Shown piece by piece: positions 18,001-27,575 of a stretch of 64,000 nt of DNA; position 1 is the first letter of the stretch, and each line of letters begins with the position of its first letter. The notes beneath the pieces were generated by a model, which was not told where the DNA came from, did not search any database, and worked only from the letters and a program-made list of their open reading frames with translations. The stretch is taken from the NCBI GenBank assembly GCA_023409535.1, contig JAEYGZ010000038.1:124001-188000 (forward strand), read 5' to 3'. This DNA is from Bacillota bacterium (GTDB lineage: Bacteria; Bacillota; Clostridia; Lachnospirales; Lachnospiraceae). Made by a program: the position numbers and the translations under genes.

Positions 18001-19212
18001 ATGTCAAAGCAGAAGATCGTAGAAACAATTCCTGTAGGACCCTTGGGAATTATTGCGCTGGAAAGCAGCAAGGCTTTAGGAAAGAGTGTAAATGACTACC
18101 TGGTAGAGTGGCGTAACGAAAGGGAAAGCGAGCACAAGAGTACCATCGCATTTTCCGGGTATCAGAGAGATTCCTATCTCATTAAAGCGATCTGCCCGAG
18201 ATTTGGTACCGGCGAGGCAAAAGGACTGATCAAGGAATCCGTAAGAGGCGACGATTTATATCTGCTTGTTGATGTTACGAACTATAGTTTGACCTACTCC
18301 GTATGCGGTTATAAGAATCACATGTCACCCGATGATCATTATCAGGATCTTAAGAGAATTATCGCAGCAGTTGGTGGAAAAGCCAGAAGAATTACAGTAA
18401 TTATGCCCTATCTATATGAAGGCAGACAGCATAGAAGAAGCTCCAGAGAGTCCCTGGACTGCGCATTGGCGCTGCAGGAGCTGACCCAGATGGGTGTGGA
18501 GAGTATCATCACCTTTGATGCACACGACCCCAGAGTTCAAAATGCCATCCCTCTTAACAGTCTGGAGACAGTTGCTCCAAACTATCAATTTATCAAGGCC
18601 ATGCTTCAAAATGTACCCGATATTCGTCTGGATAATGAGCATATGATGGTAATCAGCCCGGATGAAGGCGGTATGTCAAGAGCAATTTATTTTGCAAACG
18701 TTCTGGGCCTGGATATGGGTATGTTCTATAAGAGACGGGATTATACCAGAATTGTAAATGGCCGCAATCCAATCGTTGCCCATGAATTTCTGGGAACCGA
18801 CATCGCCGGTAAGGATGTCCTGATTGTAGATGATATGATTTCCTCCGGTGAAAGTGTCCTGGATGTTGCCGCCGAATTGAAGAAGAGAAATGCAGGCCGT
18901 ATCTTTGTAGCATCCACCTTTGGTTTATTCACCGGCGGCTTTGCAAAGCTGGACGAGGCATATGAGAACGGCTTAATCTACCGGGTACTTACCACAAACC
19001 TGATCTATCAGACCCCTGATTTGTTATCAAAGCCCTGGTACATCAATGTTGATATGAGTAAATATGTAGCGCTTCTGATCGATACGTTAAATCACGATAA
19101 CAGCATCAGCGCATTATTGAATCCCGTTGAGAGAATTCAGAAGGTTCTAAAGGAATATAAGCAGGGTAATTACAGAGTAGAATCTCAGCAGTCATTACCG
19201 TTAGATAAATAG
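18001..19212 (+). CDS. prs: Ribose-phosphate pyrophosphokinase (PRPP synthetase)
   Basis: A 403-residue protein, longer than the usual ~315-residue Prs but typical of a clostridial variant. The PRPP-binding loop VLIVDDMISSGES is clear and the Rossmann-like phosphoribosyltransferase fold is complete. It makes PRPP from ribose-5-phosphate and ATP for nucleotide, His and Trp synthesis. The ATG at 18001 has a strong SD (ATGGAGGG). The frame is open back to 17956 without a better start. It ends at a strong terminator. Confidence 0.92.
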   Translation: MSKQKIVETIPVGPLGIIALESSKALGKSVNDYLVEWRNERESEHKSTIAFSGYQRDSYLIKAICPRFGTGEAKGLIKESVRGDDLYLLVDVTNYSLTYSVCGYKNHMSPDDHYQDLKRIIAAVGGKARRITVIMPYLYEGRQHRRSSRESLDCALALQELTQMGVESIITFDAHDPRVQNAIPLNSLETVAPNYQFIKAMLQNVPDIRLDNEHMMVISPDEGGMSRAIYFANVLGLDMGMFYKRRDYTRIVNGRNPIVAHEFLGTDIAGKDVLIVDDMISSGESVLDVAAELKKRNAGRIFVASTFGLFTGGFAKLDEAYENGLIYRVLTTNLIYQTPDLLSKPWYINVDMSKYVALLIDTLNHDNSISALLNPVERIQKVLKEYKQGNYRVESQQSLPLDK

Positions 19213-19234
19213 TTAAGACAGCAATAAAATTCAT

Positions 19235-19272
19235 ACAGGGCAGGTTCCGCTTCCGGAACCTGCCCTGTCTAA
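19235..19272 (+). terminator. prs terminator
   Basis: A perfect 14-bp stem (19235-19248 with 19255-19268, loop GCTTCC) shortly after the prs stop. The T-tract is weak on the plus strand. It lies between convergent genes and may serve both. Confidence 0.75.
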
Positions 19273-19285
19273 TTAAAGCGATGAA

Positions 19286-19954
19286 TTAAAAGATCGTTTT
19301 TTTATCAGGGCTGTCATCAGAATATTTCTTATAAACCTGATATGATATTATGGTACTTACGATCATGTCAATCACTAACACCGCCAACGAGGCCACGATA
19401 CTGCCCATCCCTGTTGTGAACAGGTTTGCAACTACTATGACAATACCGCTTATCATTAACGCAATTCCGCCGTATCGTTGACTGTGAAACCAGGTTGTAT
19501 CATTTGCCATACTCCATTTTGTTCTGAGACCGGCCAGCGAATTCCTTTTACACTTTGGCATAATATTGCCCATCAAACATAAGCTTATTCCCAGCGCCAT
19601 AAAAATCAATTGGTTTAAATCAAGCTTTATCGGTTCCTTCTCTCCGACAGCGGTAAAATATGCCTTATATAATAAAACATAACACAACACATTAAATACA
19701 AGAACAGAGCTTGAAGTAATCACAATAAGCGCATTTTCATTCGCCTTTGTATCCGCTATCTTCCCCGCACGCTTTACAATTAAAAGCATGGAATATCCAA
19801 AGAGTATCGTAAATACCGGAAGAATCAGCTGTTCATATTTACTGCCCCAGCGGTTCACATTCCATTCTGCATCATAATGGGCAGTGTCCATAAGGAAGCA
19901 AAGTACTACTACAACAAAATAAGACGGACAGCAATAGATGGTAAATGTATGCAA
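19286..19954 (-). pseudogene. sdpI: SdpI-family membrane protein, probably 5'-truncated
   Basis: Five hydrophobic segments and the family motif region around GNIMPKCKRNSLAGLRTKWS identify an SdpI/DUF1648 protein. SdpI gives immunity to, and signals, the SDP-type killing factor in B. subtilis. The frame has no ATG and no SD: the first candidate is a TTG at 19954. The motif AHYDAEWNVNRWGSK is preceded by non-canonical sequence. The missing N-terminus, ending exactly at the IPAH motif, is found after sdpR at 21412-21513, so a MarR/protease insert seems to split the gene. An intact SdpI paralog with a poor start remains possible. Confidence 0.6.
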
Positions 19955-20013
19955 AGAACGGATTCCACGAAAAGGTGGTTTTCGTTCTTTCGATTTTATA
20001 GGCTGCTAATTTA

Positions 20014-20072
20014 GACAATATATTGACAAGCTAAAGTTTATTTGCTATTCTATTATTAGACAATGTATTGTC
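20014..20072 (+). promoter_or_regulatory. marR promoter with two operators
   Basis: TTGACA (20023-20028), 17 bp, TATTCT (20046-20051). Two copies of a dyad, GACAATATATTGAC (20014-20027) and the perfect GACAATGTATTGTC (20059-20072), overlap the -35 and lie just past the start point. The spacing, 45 bp or about four helical turns, fits autorepression by the MarR protein. Confidence 0.75.
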
Positions 20073-20097
20073 AATATGATAAGGGAGAGAACAGCAA

Positions 20098-20571
20098 ATG
20101 GAGTACACCAGAGAAATGTTTTTATGGCAGCAGACCTTTGCAACATTATTTGCAGTTTCCAATAAACTGCAAATAATGAGTGATAAGTATATCGAGAAAT
20201 TAACTTCAAGGCAGCTAATGGCAATGATTGCGATTGTTCATTTGCCAAAAGGCCAGGCCTCTTTGAATGGAATTGCAAAAAAATTAGGAACGACAAAGCA
20301 AAACACAAAGCAATTAATTAGTGCTATGGAGAAAAAAGGTTATGTGATTATTTCATTATCAGAGAGAGATAAGCGGGCTTATAATGTTGAAATTACTGAA
20401 AGTGGTAGCGTTGTTTTTATAGAATGCTTTAATCGTGGTATGGAATTCTTCTTGGAAATATTCAAGTCGTTCTCGTCAAACGAATTGGAAGTGTTTTGGG
20501 GTTATTTAAAAAAGCTATACAGCTTTGATGGAGAAGAACAGGACGGATTCGAAGAACCTTGGCAGCAATAA
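20098..20571 (+). CDS. MarR-family transcriptional regulator
   Basis: A 157-residue winged-helix protein. The HTH is around residues 55-80 (LNGIAKKLGTTKQNTKQLIS) and the wing follows with ERDKRAYNVEIT. MarR proteins dimerise on palindromes and are released by small ligands. Two palindromes in its own promoter imply autoregulation. The ATG has SD AAGGGAGAG. It lies upstream of a CPBP protease gene on the same strand, the likely target. Both lie on the segment that appears inserted into sdpI. Confidence 0.88.
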   Translation: MEYTREMFLWQQTFATLFAVSNKLQIMSDKYIEKLTSRQLMAMIAIVHLPKGQASLNGIAKKLGTTKQNTKQLISAMEKKGYVIISLSERDKRAYNVEITESGSVVFIECFNRGMEFFLEIFKSFSSNELEVFWGYLKKLYSFDGEEQDGFEEPWQQ

Positions 20572-20642
20572 GTATTAGTACATCAAAAGTTTACGAATGC
20601 TTAGGCTTTGAACGTGAAAAACGTGGAGGAAAAGCTCAATGA
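20571..20642 (+). pseudogene. Remnant of a GNAT acetyltransferase C-terminus
   Basis: In a frame different from marR, the sequence after its stop reads TSKVYECLGFEREKRGGKAQ and then a stop at 20640. This looks like the end of a GNAT domain (YEKLGF-type motif). The rest of the domain is absent, so it is a recombination scar. The ATG of the next gene overlaps its stop. The motif match is short, so confidence is moderate. Confidence 0.5.
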
Positions 20643-21406
20643 ATATTGTCAGAAAACACAAAGGTTTATTTTTCTATACGGCTACTTATCTTTTAACAGG
20701 CATCCTGTTTTTTATCCCTGCACTTATGTTCCCAAGCCTCTCATTCCCACTCTATTTGATGTCCCCAGCGATTATAGCATTTCTAATGATTGCAGCATTA
20801 GAAAAGACGGATGGAATCAAAAGTTTTATCAGAGGGCTTTTTCCCGCAGGCTTCCAAATAAAATGGATGATTATTTGCACAATGTTTTTGCCTGTTGGGA
20901 TTGTATTAATTGCCAATACGCTTGATAACATCATACAGGGACAAAGTTTTAATTATCACAGCAATGCTATATCAATTACACCCGGATTTACACTGATGAT
21001 TGCAATTGGTTGTATTGGAGAGGAAATCGGATGGCGAGGCTATCTACTGCCACTGTTATTGAAAAGACATAGCAGCCTTTTGTCCAGTGTACTTTTAGGT
21101 GGCCTTTGGGGGCTTTGGCACGCGGGGGATTATGGAGAAGGGATTGGATTTTTACTGTTTGTCGTAAGTACAATAGCTATATCAATAATAATGACATGGT
21201 TATATCATAAAAATAATGGGAACATTTTAGCTTCTGTTTTATTTCATTTCTTTTACAACATTTCTGCAAGCTACGTTGCGTTTATTCCTGAAACTGGAAT
21301 GCCAAGCTTAACAAGCAGGGCAATTATGGCTATATCATGTATGATTCCTGCTATCATTTTAATATTACTTTCGCCAGTATTTCGGACGAAAAAACTGCTT
21401 AAATAA
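20639..21406 (+). CDS. CPBP-family intramembrane metalloprotease
   Basis: A 255-residue polytopic membrane protein with about seven hydrophobic segments. The CPBP (Abi) motifs are present: motif 1 GEEIGWRGYLLP, motif 2 GLWHAGDY, and a final HFFYNI. Bacterial members include proteases linked to bacteriocin self-immunity and maturation. SD GGAGGAAAAGC precedes the ATG. It follows marR and the GNAT scar. Its position inside a broken sdpI, another bacteriocin immunity gene, hints at replacement of one immunity gene by another. Confidence 0.88.
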   Translation: MNIVRKHKGLFFYTATYLLTGILFFIPALMFPSLSFPLYLMSPAIIAFLMIAALEKTDGIKSFIRGLFPAGFQIKWMIICTMFLPVGIVLIANTLDNIIQGQSFNYHSNAISITPGFTLMIAIGCIGEEIGWRGYLLPLLLKRHSSLLSSVLLGGLWGLWHAGDYGEGIGFLLFVVSTIAISIIMTWLYHKNNGNILASVLFHFFYNISASYVAFIPETGMPSLTSRAIMAISCMIPAIILILLSPVFRTKKLLK

Positions 21407-21411
21407 CACGT

Positions 21412-21513
21412 TCAATGCGCCGGGATTACATCCGGAAAAGCCGGCAGCACCAGCAATGTTATAACCATTGGTAAAAACATTAATACATAAAGAATGATAT
21501 ATTTATTCTTCAT
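21412..21513 (-). pseudogene. N-terminal fragment of sdpI after sdpR
   Basis: A 33-codon frame begins at ATG 21513 with SD GAGGGG and overlaps the end of sdpR. It encodes one signal-like membrane helix and ends FPDVIPAH followed by TGA. This is the canonical start of DUF1648/SdpI proteins, in which IPAH is normally followed by Y/F-[DN]-x-x-G. The continuation (AHYDAEW) occurs 1.5 kb away at about 19880. It is too short to be functional. Confidence 0.7.
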
Positions 21514-21790
21514 GACGGTTTTCCCCCTCAAACTGCTTTAACCATAGCATTAGTTCTTCAAAGATCGAAGTGTTAAGCTCATAGTAAATGAAATTTTTAT
21601 ATTTCGATTCGCGTATTAATTCTGCTTTCTTAAGCTGCGCAAGATGATAGGATACCGCGGCATTACTCATATCAAAATTCTTTCCGATCTCACCGGCAGA
21701 TAACCGGCCTTGCCGTAACAAGGTTAATATCTTCCTTCTGGTCGGATCGGACATCGCGCTGAATGTTTCAGAAAATCCCAGTAAGATCAC
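21503..21790 (-). CDS. sdpR: ArsR-family repressor, SdpR-like
   Basis: A 95-residue winged-helix protein with the ArsR/SmtB signature SDPTRRKILTLL and recognition helix MSNAAVSYHLAQLKKA. There are no cysteines for metal sensing, as in SdpR. In B. subtilis SdpR represses the sdpRI operon and is sequestered by SdpI at the membrane. The start is a GTG at 21790 with a weak SD, so it could be off by a few codons. The downstream immunity gene is only a fragment, so regulation here is probably broken. Confidence 0.78.
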   Translation of the reverse strand: MILLGFSETFSAMSDPTRRKILTLLRQGRLSAGEIGKNFDMSNAAVSYHLAQLKKAELIRESKYKNFIYYELNTSIFEELMLWLKQFEGENRHEE

Positions 21791-21793
21791 ATC

Positions 21794-21858
21794 CTATTTA
21801 AGCATCTATTTAAACAACTATTTAAATAGATCATAGAAGAAAACTCCTTATTTGTCAA
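21794..21858 (-). promoter_or_regulatory. sdpR promoter with three direct repeats
   Basis: TTGACA (21858-21853), 17 bp and TATGAT (21835-21830) on the minus strand. Immediately downstream, CTATTTAA (or its complement) recurs at 21794, 21806 and 21818 with exact 12-bp spacing. These are probable operator units for the ArsR-type protein. Confidence 0.7.
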
Positions 21859-21874
21859 GAGGAATTGTTAAATA

Positions 21875-24346
21875 TTAGTTGACGTTCACAGAATTCTCCT
21901 CATTCCCGGGAATATCTTCATTTCCGGGAGTGCCTGCACTCTCGGAAGCATCTTCGCTTACATCATCTTCTGTGATGCCGTCCTCCGGGCTTTCGCTATC
22001 ATCAAGCTCCTCCGAGGTATCATCCTCTGTGTTGTCCTCGTCATCTATAGTACCGTCTGCTTCATGATCCATATCTGTGTTTGTTTCATCTGCTCCTGTA
22101 GTATCCTCTTCGACAGGTATCTCATCCGCTATCTCTTCGTCTGTCGGCTCTTCCTCCACCGGCTCTCCGTCCATCGGCTCGCCATCCGCCGGTTCTTCCT
22201 CCAGAGTATCCTCCAATGTCTCGGTTTCCTCCTGTGCCTCAGCCTCTTCCTGCGCTTTCGCAGCTTCTATCTCCTGCAAAGCTGCTCTCCAGTCATATAG
22301 CTCAAAGCCCTTTGTCATAGCTCCGGTATGGATTGCATCCATATAATTATGCCATATGGTTCCTGGATAGCTTGCTCCGGTAAGATCCTTCACGGACTTA
22401 GGCAAATCATAGCCTACCCAGACGCTGGTGGTATAATATGGTGTATACCCCACAAACCAGCCGTCCTTCTTATCATCGGTGGTTCCGGTCTTGCCCGCAC
22501 TGACAGTATTGGTCAGCCCTAACCCCTTGGCGGTTCCCCGCTTGATTACCCCGGTCAGCGTCTCGGTCATCATCCTTGCAGCATTTGACTGATAGATCTG
22601 CTTCGTCTCCATGGCATCCGATATAATCTCATTGCCCTCAGAGTCCATAATCTTTACGATACAGGTGGGGACACGGTAATATCCGTCATTCTCCAGAGCC
22701 GAATAAGCTGCCGCCATCTCTACCGGGCTGACTCCGGTGGTCAGACCGCCCAGTGCCGCTGCAGGTACATAATCCTGCGTACTGATACGGTTAAAATTCA
22801 TATCCAGAAGATAGGACAAACCGACTTCCGGAGTTAACTCCTCAAAGAGCTGCCAGGCAACGGTGTTCTTAGACAGCTCCACGGCCTGCTGCAGCTTTAT
22901 CTTACCAAGATAGGTACTGTCGGAATTCTTCGGTCCTCCCTCGAACTTGGTATCCTCTACCATACTATCCGGATAATAACCACGTTCAAAGGCCGGAGTA
23001 TATACAATCAAAGGCTTGACGGAACTGCCTGGCTGGCGGTAGCTTTGATATGCTCTGTTCAGCGTATACCCCTCCAGCTCCTGATCTCTTCCGCCGACGA
23101 TCGCGACCACTCTTCCGCTGTCATTGTCAATACAGACAGCCGCTCCCTGCATCTTATAGACACCCTCATCATTTACCTCCTTGAAGCCGGACAAGGCTTC
23201 ATCCACAGAATCCTGCAGCAGCTTCTGCTGCTCTAAATTAATTGAGGTATAGATTCGATAGCCTCCCACATAAAGCTGCTTCTGATATTGATTGTACAGC
23301 TCTTCATACTCCTTGTCATAAGCCTCTTTATCTTCCTCACTTACAAATTGATTCCGGAAGGTAAAGCCGCCTTCCTTCATGAAAGCCCTGATTGCCGAGT
23401 TATAGGTATAAGTCTCCACATAGTTCTGCTTCTCAGATTTTTTCTTATATAATTTAATCTTCTCTTTTAATGCATCGTCATATTCCGGCTGTGAGATAAC
23501 CTGCGCCTCATATAATTGCTTTAAGATACGGTCCCGGCGCTTCAGGGTATTCTCCATATTGTTCAAGGGATTATAAAGGGTCGGGTTATTTGGAATAGCA
23601 CACAGAAACACCAGCTGCGACATACTCAAACCGGAGACGCCCTCGCCAAAATATGCCTGCGCAGCCGACTGAATTCCATAGTGGCCGTTGGCAAAGTAGA
23701 TATCATTCAAGTAAAACTCCAGAATGTCTGTCTTACCGTACTTCTTCTCCAGCTCCTGGGCAGCAAATATTTCTTCGATCTTACGCTCATAGGTGACCGC
23801 CTGAGTTAAGAATACACCTCTGGCAAGCTGCTGGGTAATAGTGCTGGCTCCCTGGGTGATCTCACCCTTGTGTCTGATCAAGGCAATCGCCGCACGGACA
23901 TTCGCCAGGTAATCCACGCCGTTATGCTCCATGAAGTTACGGTCTTCACTTACCACCATGGAAGAGACGACGATGGATGGAATGTCTTCATATTCTAAAT
24001 AATAGACATCCTTCTCCGCCTTGAGCGTTGAGATGATATTTCCCTCTGAATCGTATACCACGCTGGTCTGGGACGCTTTAAAGGTATCCTCCGTAGAAGC
24101 CGCCACCTTCTGCTTCGCATCTGCCTGCAGCTGCAAAATAAGTCTGCCGTAGGCATGGTAAAAATAAAAGATACCCCCGGCCACTGTAATCAAAAAAAGC
24201 AGCGTAAATACCTGAAGGGCAAGCCTGACCCTATGACCTCGGCTTTTTACAGTATTTCGTTCCTTTGAGCCCCTTTGTTTACCGGTGCTGTTTTTCTGCT
24301 TACTGTTTTGTTTTCTTTGAGGTGTTACTTGATTTTTCTTCGGCAT
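21875..24346 (-). CDS. Class A penicillin-binding protein (PBP1A type)
   Basis: An 823-residue bifunctional enzyme. A basic cytoplasmic tail and a membrane helix (about 42-66) are followed by the GT51 glycosyltransferase with catalytic E134 in EDRNF and GASTITQQLARG (167-178). The transpeptidase has the S-x-x-K motif at S441-K444 and a KTGTTDD box. It polymerises and cross-links peptidoglycan outside the membrane. The last ~110 residues are a low-complexity acidic tail rich in Glu, Asp, Pro and Thr. It is monocistronic. Confidence 0.95.
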   Translation of the reverse strand: MPKKNQVTPQRKQNSKQKNSTGKQRGSKERNTVKSRGHRVRLALQVFTLLFLITVAGGIFYFYHAYGRLILQLQADAKQKVAASTEDTFKASQTSVVYDSEGNIISTLKAEKDVYYLEYEDIPSIVVSSMVVSEDRNFMEHNGVDYLANVRAAIALIRHKGEITQGASTITQQLARGVFLTQAVTYERKIEEIFAAQELEKKYGKTDILEFYLNDIYFANGHYGIQSAAQAYFGEGVSGLSMSQLVFLCAIPNNPTLYNPLNNMENTLKRRDRILKQLYEAQVISQPEYDDALKEKIKLYKKKSEKQNYVETYTYNSAIRAFMKEGGFTFRNQFVSEEDKEAYDKEYEELYNQYQKQLYVGGYRIYTSINLEQQKLLQDSVDEALSGFKEVNDEGVYKMQGAAVCIDNDSGRVVAIVGGRDQELEGYTLNRAYQSYRQPGSSVKPLIVYTPAFERGYYPDSMVEDTKFEGGPKNSDSTYLGKIKLQQAVELSKNTVAWQLFEELTPEVGLSYLLDMNFNRISTQDYVPAAALGGLTTGVSPVEMAAAYSALENDGYYRVPTCIVKIMDSEGNEIISDAMETKQIYQSNAARMMTETLTGVIKRGTAKGLGLTNTVSAGKTGTTDDKKDGWFVGYTPYYTTSVWVGYDLPKSVKDLTGASYPGTIWHNYMDAIHTGAMTKGFELYDWRAALQEIEAAKAQEEAEAQEETETLEDTLEEEPADGEPMDGEPVEEEPTDEEIADEIPVEEDTTGADETNTDMDHEADGTIDDEDNTEDDTSEELDDSESPEDGITEDDVSEDASESAGTPGNEDIPGNEENSVNVN

Positions 24347-24401
24347 TTCATAATTCCTATCGTATACTTTATGTTAGCAAGTTCATCATTATTTGTTCCA
24401 T

Positions 24402-26489
24402 CTATAAATTCACGATATGATAAGGCAATCCCAGCTCTTCCAGCAGCTCCTGTTCCCGCTTATGGCAGGTAAACAGCAGCGTCTGCTTTCTCCCCGCGAT
24501 CTCGGTTAAGGCTGCCTTCACCCTCTGGTCATCGTAAAGAGCAAAGCTGTCATCCAGCAATAACGGAACCTCATCCTTACCCAGCAGCAGATCGGCTACC
24601 GCCATACGCAGGGCAAAATATACCTGGTCGATGGTACCGGCACTAAGGCGCTCCAGCTGTACATACGCTCCGTTTAACCCTACCTTGACCTCCAGCTTCT
24701 CATCAATCTTAAGATCCTGATACTTCTGATCCGTAACCCCGGAGATGACCTGGGAAACAGCATGATTAAGCTCCTGTCCAAAGCTGTCATGAATCTCTGC
24801 GGAGAGCTCCTGAATAGAGGAAAGTGCCAGCTTGACGGCCTCCAGCTCCACGGTATTCTCACTCAGCTTTTGCTCCAGCTCCCGATAACGCTGCTGTGCC
24901 TTCATCAGCCTGTCTTCATTTCCTTCCAGTGTGGATATCTCCCACCGTAATCTGTCGATCTTGCGGTCGCATGCATTCAATTGCTGCTCCAGCAGCTCCA
25001 GCCTGTCTGCAGTCTCCTGTCTGCTTAGACGAATATTATCCTGAAGCCGTTGCATTGTCTGTGCGGTTAATTCCTCCGCAGGCAGAAAATATTGAACATA
25101 CTTCATAATCGTATCATAAACAGAATCTCTGTTATCAAGGATTTCACTTCTGCGCTGCTCCAGCTCCTTCTGCTGCCCCTTCCCATGCTCCAGTTCATAG
25201 GAATTCTTAAGAAGTGCCTCCTGCTTCTCACCAAGTGCTTTCATATCAGACACCTGATGCCTTCGCAATATCGTATCCAGATCCTTCTGCAATGCAGCTT
25301 TCTTCTCATGAAATGTCTTTTCTCTTGCCGCATGATCAAGCTGTTCTTTCTTTGTCTTACTATGTAATAGGAAGTACCCCGCAATACCAAGCAGGACAAG
25401 CATCAGGGACAAAAGTATGCCATAGACCTTCCCTCCCGTAACCGCTGTAAGAATACCTGCAAGTACGACTGCCGGGAGAACGCTTATGGCAATGGCTTTC
25501 CCTCCCGTAACCTTCAGCCCTTTCCCTGCCCGCTCAAGCTCCGGTGCCTGCTTGTCCAACTCCTCCAGCTTCCTCTGCAATTCTTCTGCTGCCGGCTTAT
25601 CTTCCTTTAAGCTCCGAATATCACCGGAAGACTTCGCCAGGTTATCTAATTTCACCTTCAGCTCTTCACTTTGCGCTTCCATCAGGTTTACCTGTCTGGT
25701 ATACTCCTGATACAAACGGTATTTCTCCAGTATCGCCGGGAGCTGTCCCATGCGATATAATACTTCCTCATCCTGTGCTGCATTCAGCTGCTCCTTCTGA
25801 AGTTTCAAGCCCTGTTCCTGTTCCAGCATTTCTTTCAGCTGAAGGCTGAGCTGATCCATCTTTTCTTCATTGGCAAGGGCATCCTCGATGCTTTCCTTCA
25901 GCGATTTCAGTGTTACCAGCTTCTGAGCCGGATCAAGCTGCTTCTTCAGCTCTGTAAGAAAACTGACCGCTTTCGCCACATTGACCTCCTGACTCTTGGC
26001 AACAGACAGATTAGCGATATAGTTACGTACCTGGGCCGCAAGCTCGGCATCTGTATGTGCCTTCAGCTGTTCAATACTGACCGTATTGCGGAAAGCCGTC
26101 TCTGTCATACCGGGAAGCAATTCTCCAATCACCGCTTCCTTTAGCTTCACCTCCCGCCCGGTGGACAGATCAACTACCGTAAAGCTCTTATCATTGGCAT
26201 GGAAGCTTCGCGTCAGACGGTACTGCTTATCACCGATCATCAGCTCCATGCTGCCGCCGAAGGCTCCCGGGTAATCCCAGGGCAGATACCTGGTGTAAAG
26301 ATCCTCCTTGGACGCGGCGCCTCTGCCCCGCAGCCGCTCTATGCCAAACAGCATGCCCTTGATAAAGGTATGCAGCGTGGATTTCCCCGCCTCATTCTCT
26401 CCGTAGATCAGATTGATACCGGGCTGCAGGTCAATTTCCTTATTATGAAACCGTCCGAAATAATTCATCCTCAATTTATGAAAAAGCAT
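24402..26489 (-). CDS. SMC/Rad50-like ATPase of the YhaN/SbcC type
   Basis: A 695-residue protein. Walker A GENEAGKST (30-38) sits near the N-terminus and a Walker B-like LLLDDSFALYDD near the C-terminus, separated by long coiled coils. Two adjacent hydrophobic segments (about residues 325-370) in the middle are typical of YhaN rather than SbcC. With the nuclease next door it would form an Mre11-Rad50-like DNA end-processing complex, possibly membrane-associated. Its start lies 15 nt after the nuclease stop. Confidence 0.85.
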   Translation of the reverse strand: MLFHKLRMNYFGRFHNKEIDLQPGINLIYGENEAGKSTLHTFIKGMLFGIERLRGRGAASKEDLYTRYLPWDYPGAFGGSMELMIGDKQYRLTRSFHANDKSFTVVDLSTGREVKLKEAVIGELLPGMTETAFRNTVSIEQLKAHTDAELAAQVRNYIANLSVAKSQEVNVAKAVSFLTELKKQLDPAQKLVTLKSLKESIEDALANEEKMDQLSLQLKEMLEQEQGLKLQKEQLNAAQDEEVLYRMGQLPAILEKYRLYQEYTRQVNLMEAQSEELKVKLDNLAKSSGDIRSLKEDKPAAEELQRKLEELDKQAPELERAGKGLKVTGGKAIAISVLPAVVLAGILTAVTGGKVYGILLSLMLVLLGIAGYFLLHSKTKKEQLDHAAREKTFHEKKAALQKDLDTILRRHQVSDMKALGEKQEALLKNSYELEHGKGQQKELEQRRSEILDNRDSVYDTIMKYVQYFLPAEELTAQTMQRLQDNIRLSRQETADRLELLEQQLNACDRKIDRLRWEISTLEGNEDRLMKAQQRYRELEQKLSENTVELEAVKLALSSIQELSAEIHDSFGQELNHAVSQVISGVTDQKYQDLKIDEKLEVKVGLNGAYVQLERLSAGTIDQVYFALRMAVADLLLGKDEVPLLLDDSFALYDDQRVKAALTEIAGRKQTLLFTCHKREQELLEELGLPYHIVNL

Positions 26490-26504
26490 TTCCGCACCAC
26501 CCTT

Positions 26505-27575
26505 CTACCTGTCTCTGGCCGAGAGCAAAGCTTCTATTCCGTAATAAAGCGCTTTCCTTGCAACCTCGTCCTGCTTCGCATTCTCTCTGATCTTCTGGAT
26601 GAACATACCGATTACATTGTCTGCATTCTCCCGGTAAAGGACATCAAAATCATAATCCGGTACGGACTGGTCCTCCACCTCCAGCACACAGCCCAGCCCC
26701 TTCACGGCCTCCTTATCAAAATGAATTGTCTCATCCCGAAGCCCCTGTATCTGAAAGGTATAGATATGCTTTTCCCCAAGCTCCCTGATTCTATCTCTTG
26801 CCATATCTAACAGCGCGCCATTGGTAGTCTCCGGCTTCACGCTGAGACCGCACCTCATGTACTGCCTTACGGAATGGGCTACAAAACGGGCCGCAGCCGT
26901 TACCTTCCCCTCCGAATTGCGGGTAATCTCTCCAAGGATATACCCTCGTTCTCCGGTTTCATTTTTATCTAACGGCTCAAGAGAACCGCAGTAAGCAATG
27001 TTATCACTGATGAATTCCGGCTTGTGAATGTGGCCCAGCGCCGTATAATCAAAGCCCAGATCCATCAGCCTCTTACGGTTGATAGGGATATTTCTCTCAT
27101 CCCCCCCATGCGCCAGCAGAATATGCAGCTTATCATTCTTCTCAGGCTTTGCCAGATCATACAAAGGCTCCGTGATATCCTTCGTGAGAAAGCTCAGTCC
27201 GTAGATCTCTGCTCCAAGCTCCTCATATTCCTTAACCTCCAGAGAATCCCTTAAGAAGAAATGCACCTTCTCATCCCATTCAAAGCCCGAATAATTGGAT
27301 CTTGCTCCGATATAATCATGATTGCCTGCCATGATGACCGCCTTGGCTGTCACAAGCTTGCTAAGGATATAGTTGGCCTCCTTCAGTTCTCTCACCAGCG
27401 GCTGCTTGTGAAATAAATCCCCTGCAATCAGCAGAAGGTCTGCCTTTTCCTCATTGCAGATCCGTACAATATCCTGAAAGCTGTCCCATATTTCCTTCTC
27501 CCGTTCTTCCCCCCAGGGCATATTTGAATCAGGGACCGCCCCAAGATGGACATCCGCTATATGTATGAATTTCAT
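26505..27575 (-). CDS. Mre11/SbcD-like metallophosphoesterase (YhaO type)
   Basis: A 356-residue calcineurin-like phosphoesterase. The metal motifs are complete: D-x-H (DVH, 8-10), GDLF, GNHD, a histidine in LAHGG, and GHIH. It pairs with the ATPase downstream as an exonuclease for DNA repair. The ATG at 27575 is chosen because GGAGGAGG lies just upstream. The frame is open 40 codons further without an SD. The two genes form an operon. Confidence 0.9.
   Translation of the reverse strand: MKFIHIADVHLGAVPDSNMPWGEEREKEIWDSFQDIVRICNEEKADLLLIAGDLFHKQPLVRELKEANYILSKLVTAKAVIMAGNHDYIGARSNYSGFEWDEKVHFFLRDSLEVKEYEELGAEIYGLSFLTKDITEPLYDLAKPEKNDKLHILLAHGGDERNIPINRKRLMDLGFDYTALGHIHKPEFISDNIAYCGSLEPLDKNETGERGYILGEITRNSEGKVTAAARFVAHSVRQYMRCGLSVKPETTNGALLDMARDRIRELGEKHIYTFQIQGLRDETIHFDKEAVKGLGCVLEVEDQSVPDYDFDVLYRENADNVIGMFIQKIRENAKQDEVARKALYYGIEALLSARDR

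Noticed and set aside
20608..20925. 105-codon plus-strand frame overlapping the CPBP gene
   Set aside because: The 255-codon CPBP frame has the SD and all family motifs.
19885..21417. Transposon ends around the marR-CPBP segment
   Set aside because: Only a 4-bp AATG is common to both junctions and no terminal inverted repeats or transposase were found, so it is not called a mobile element.
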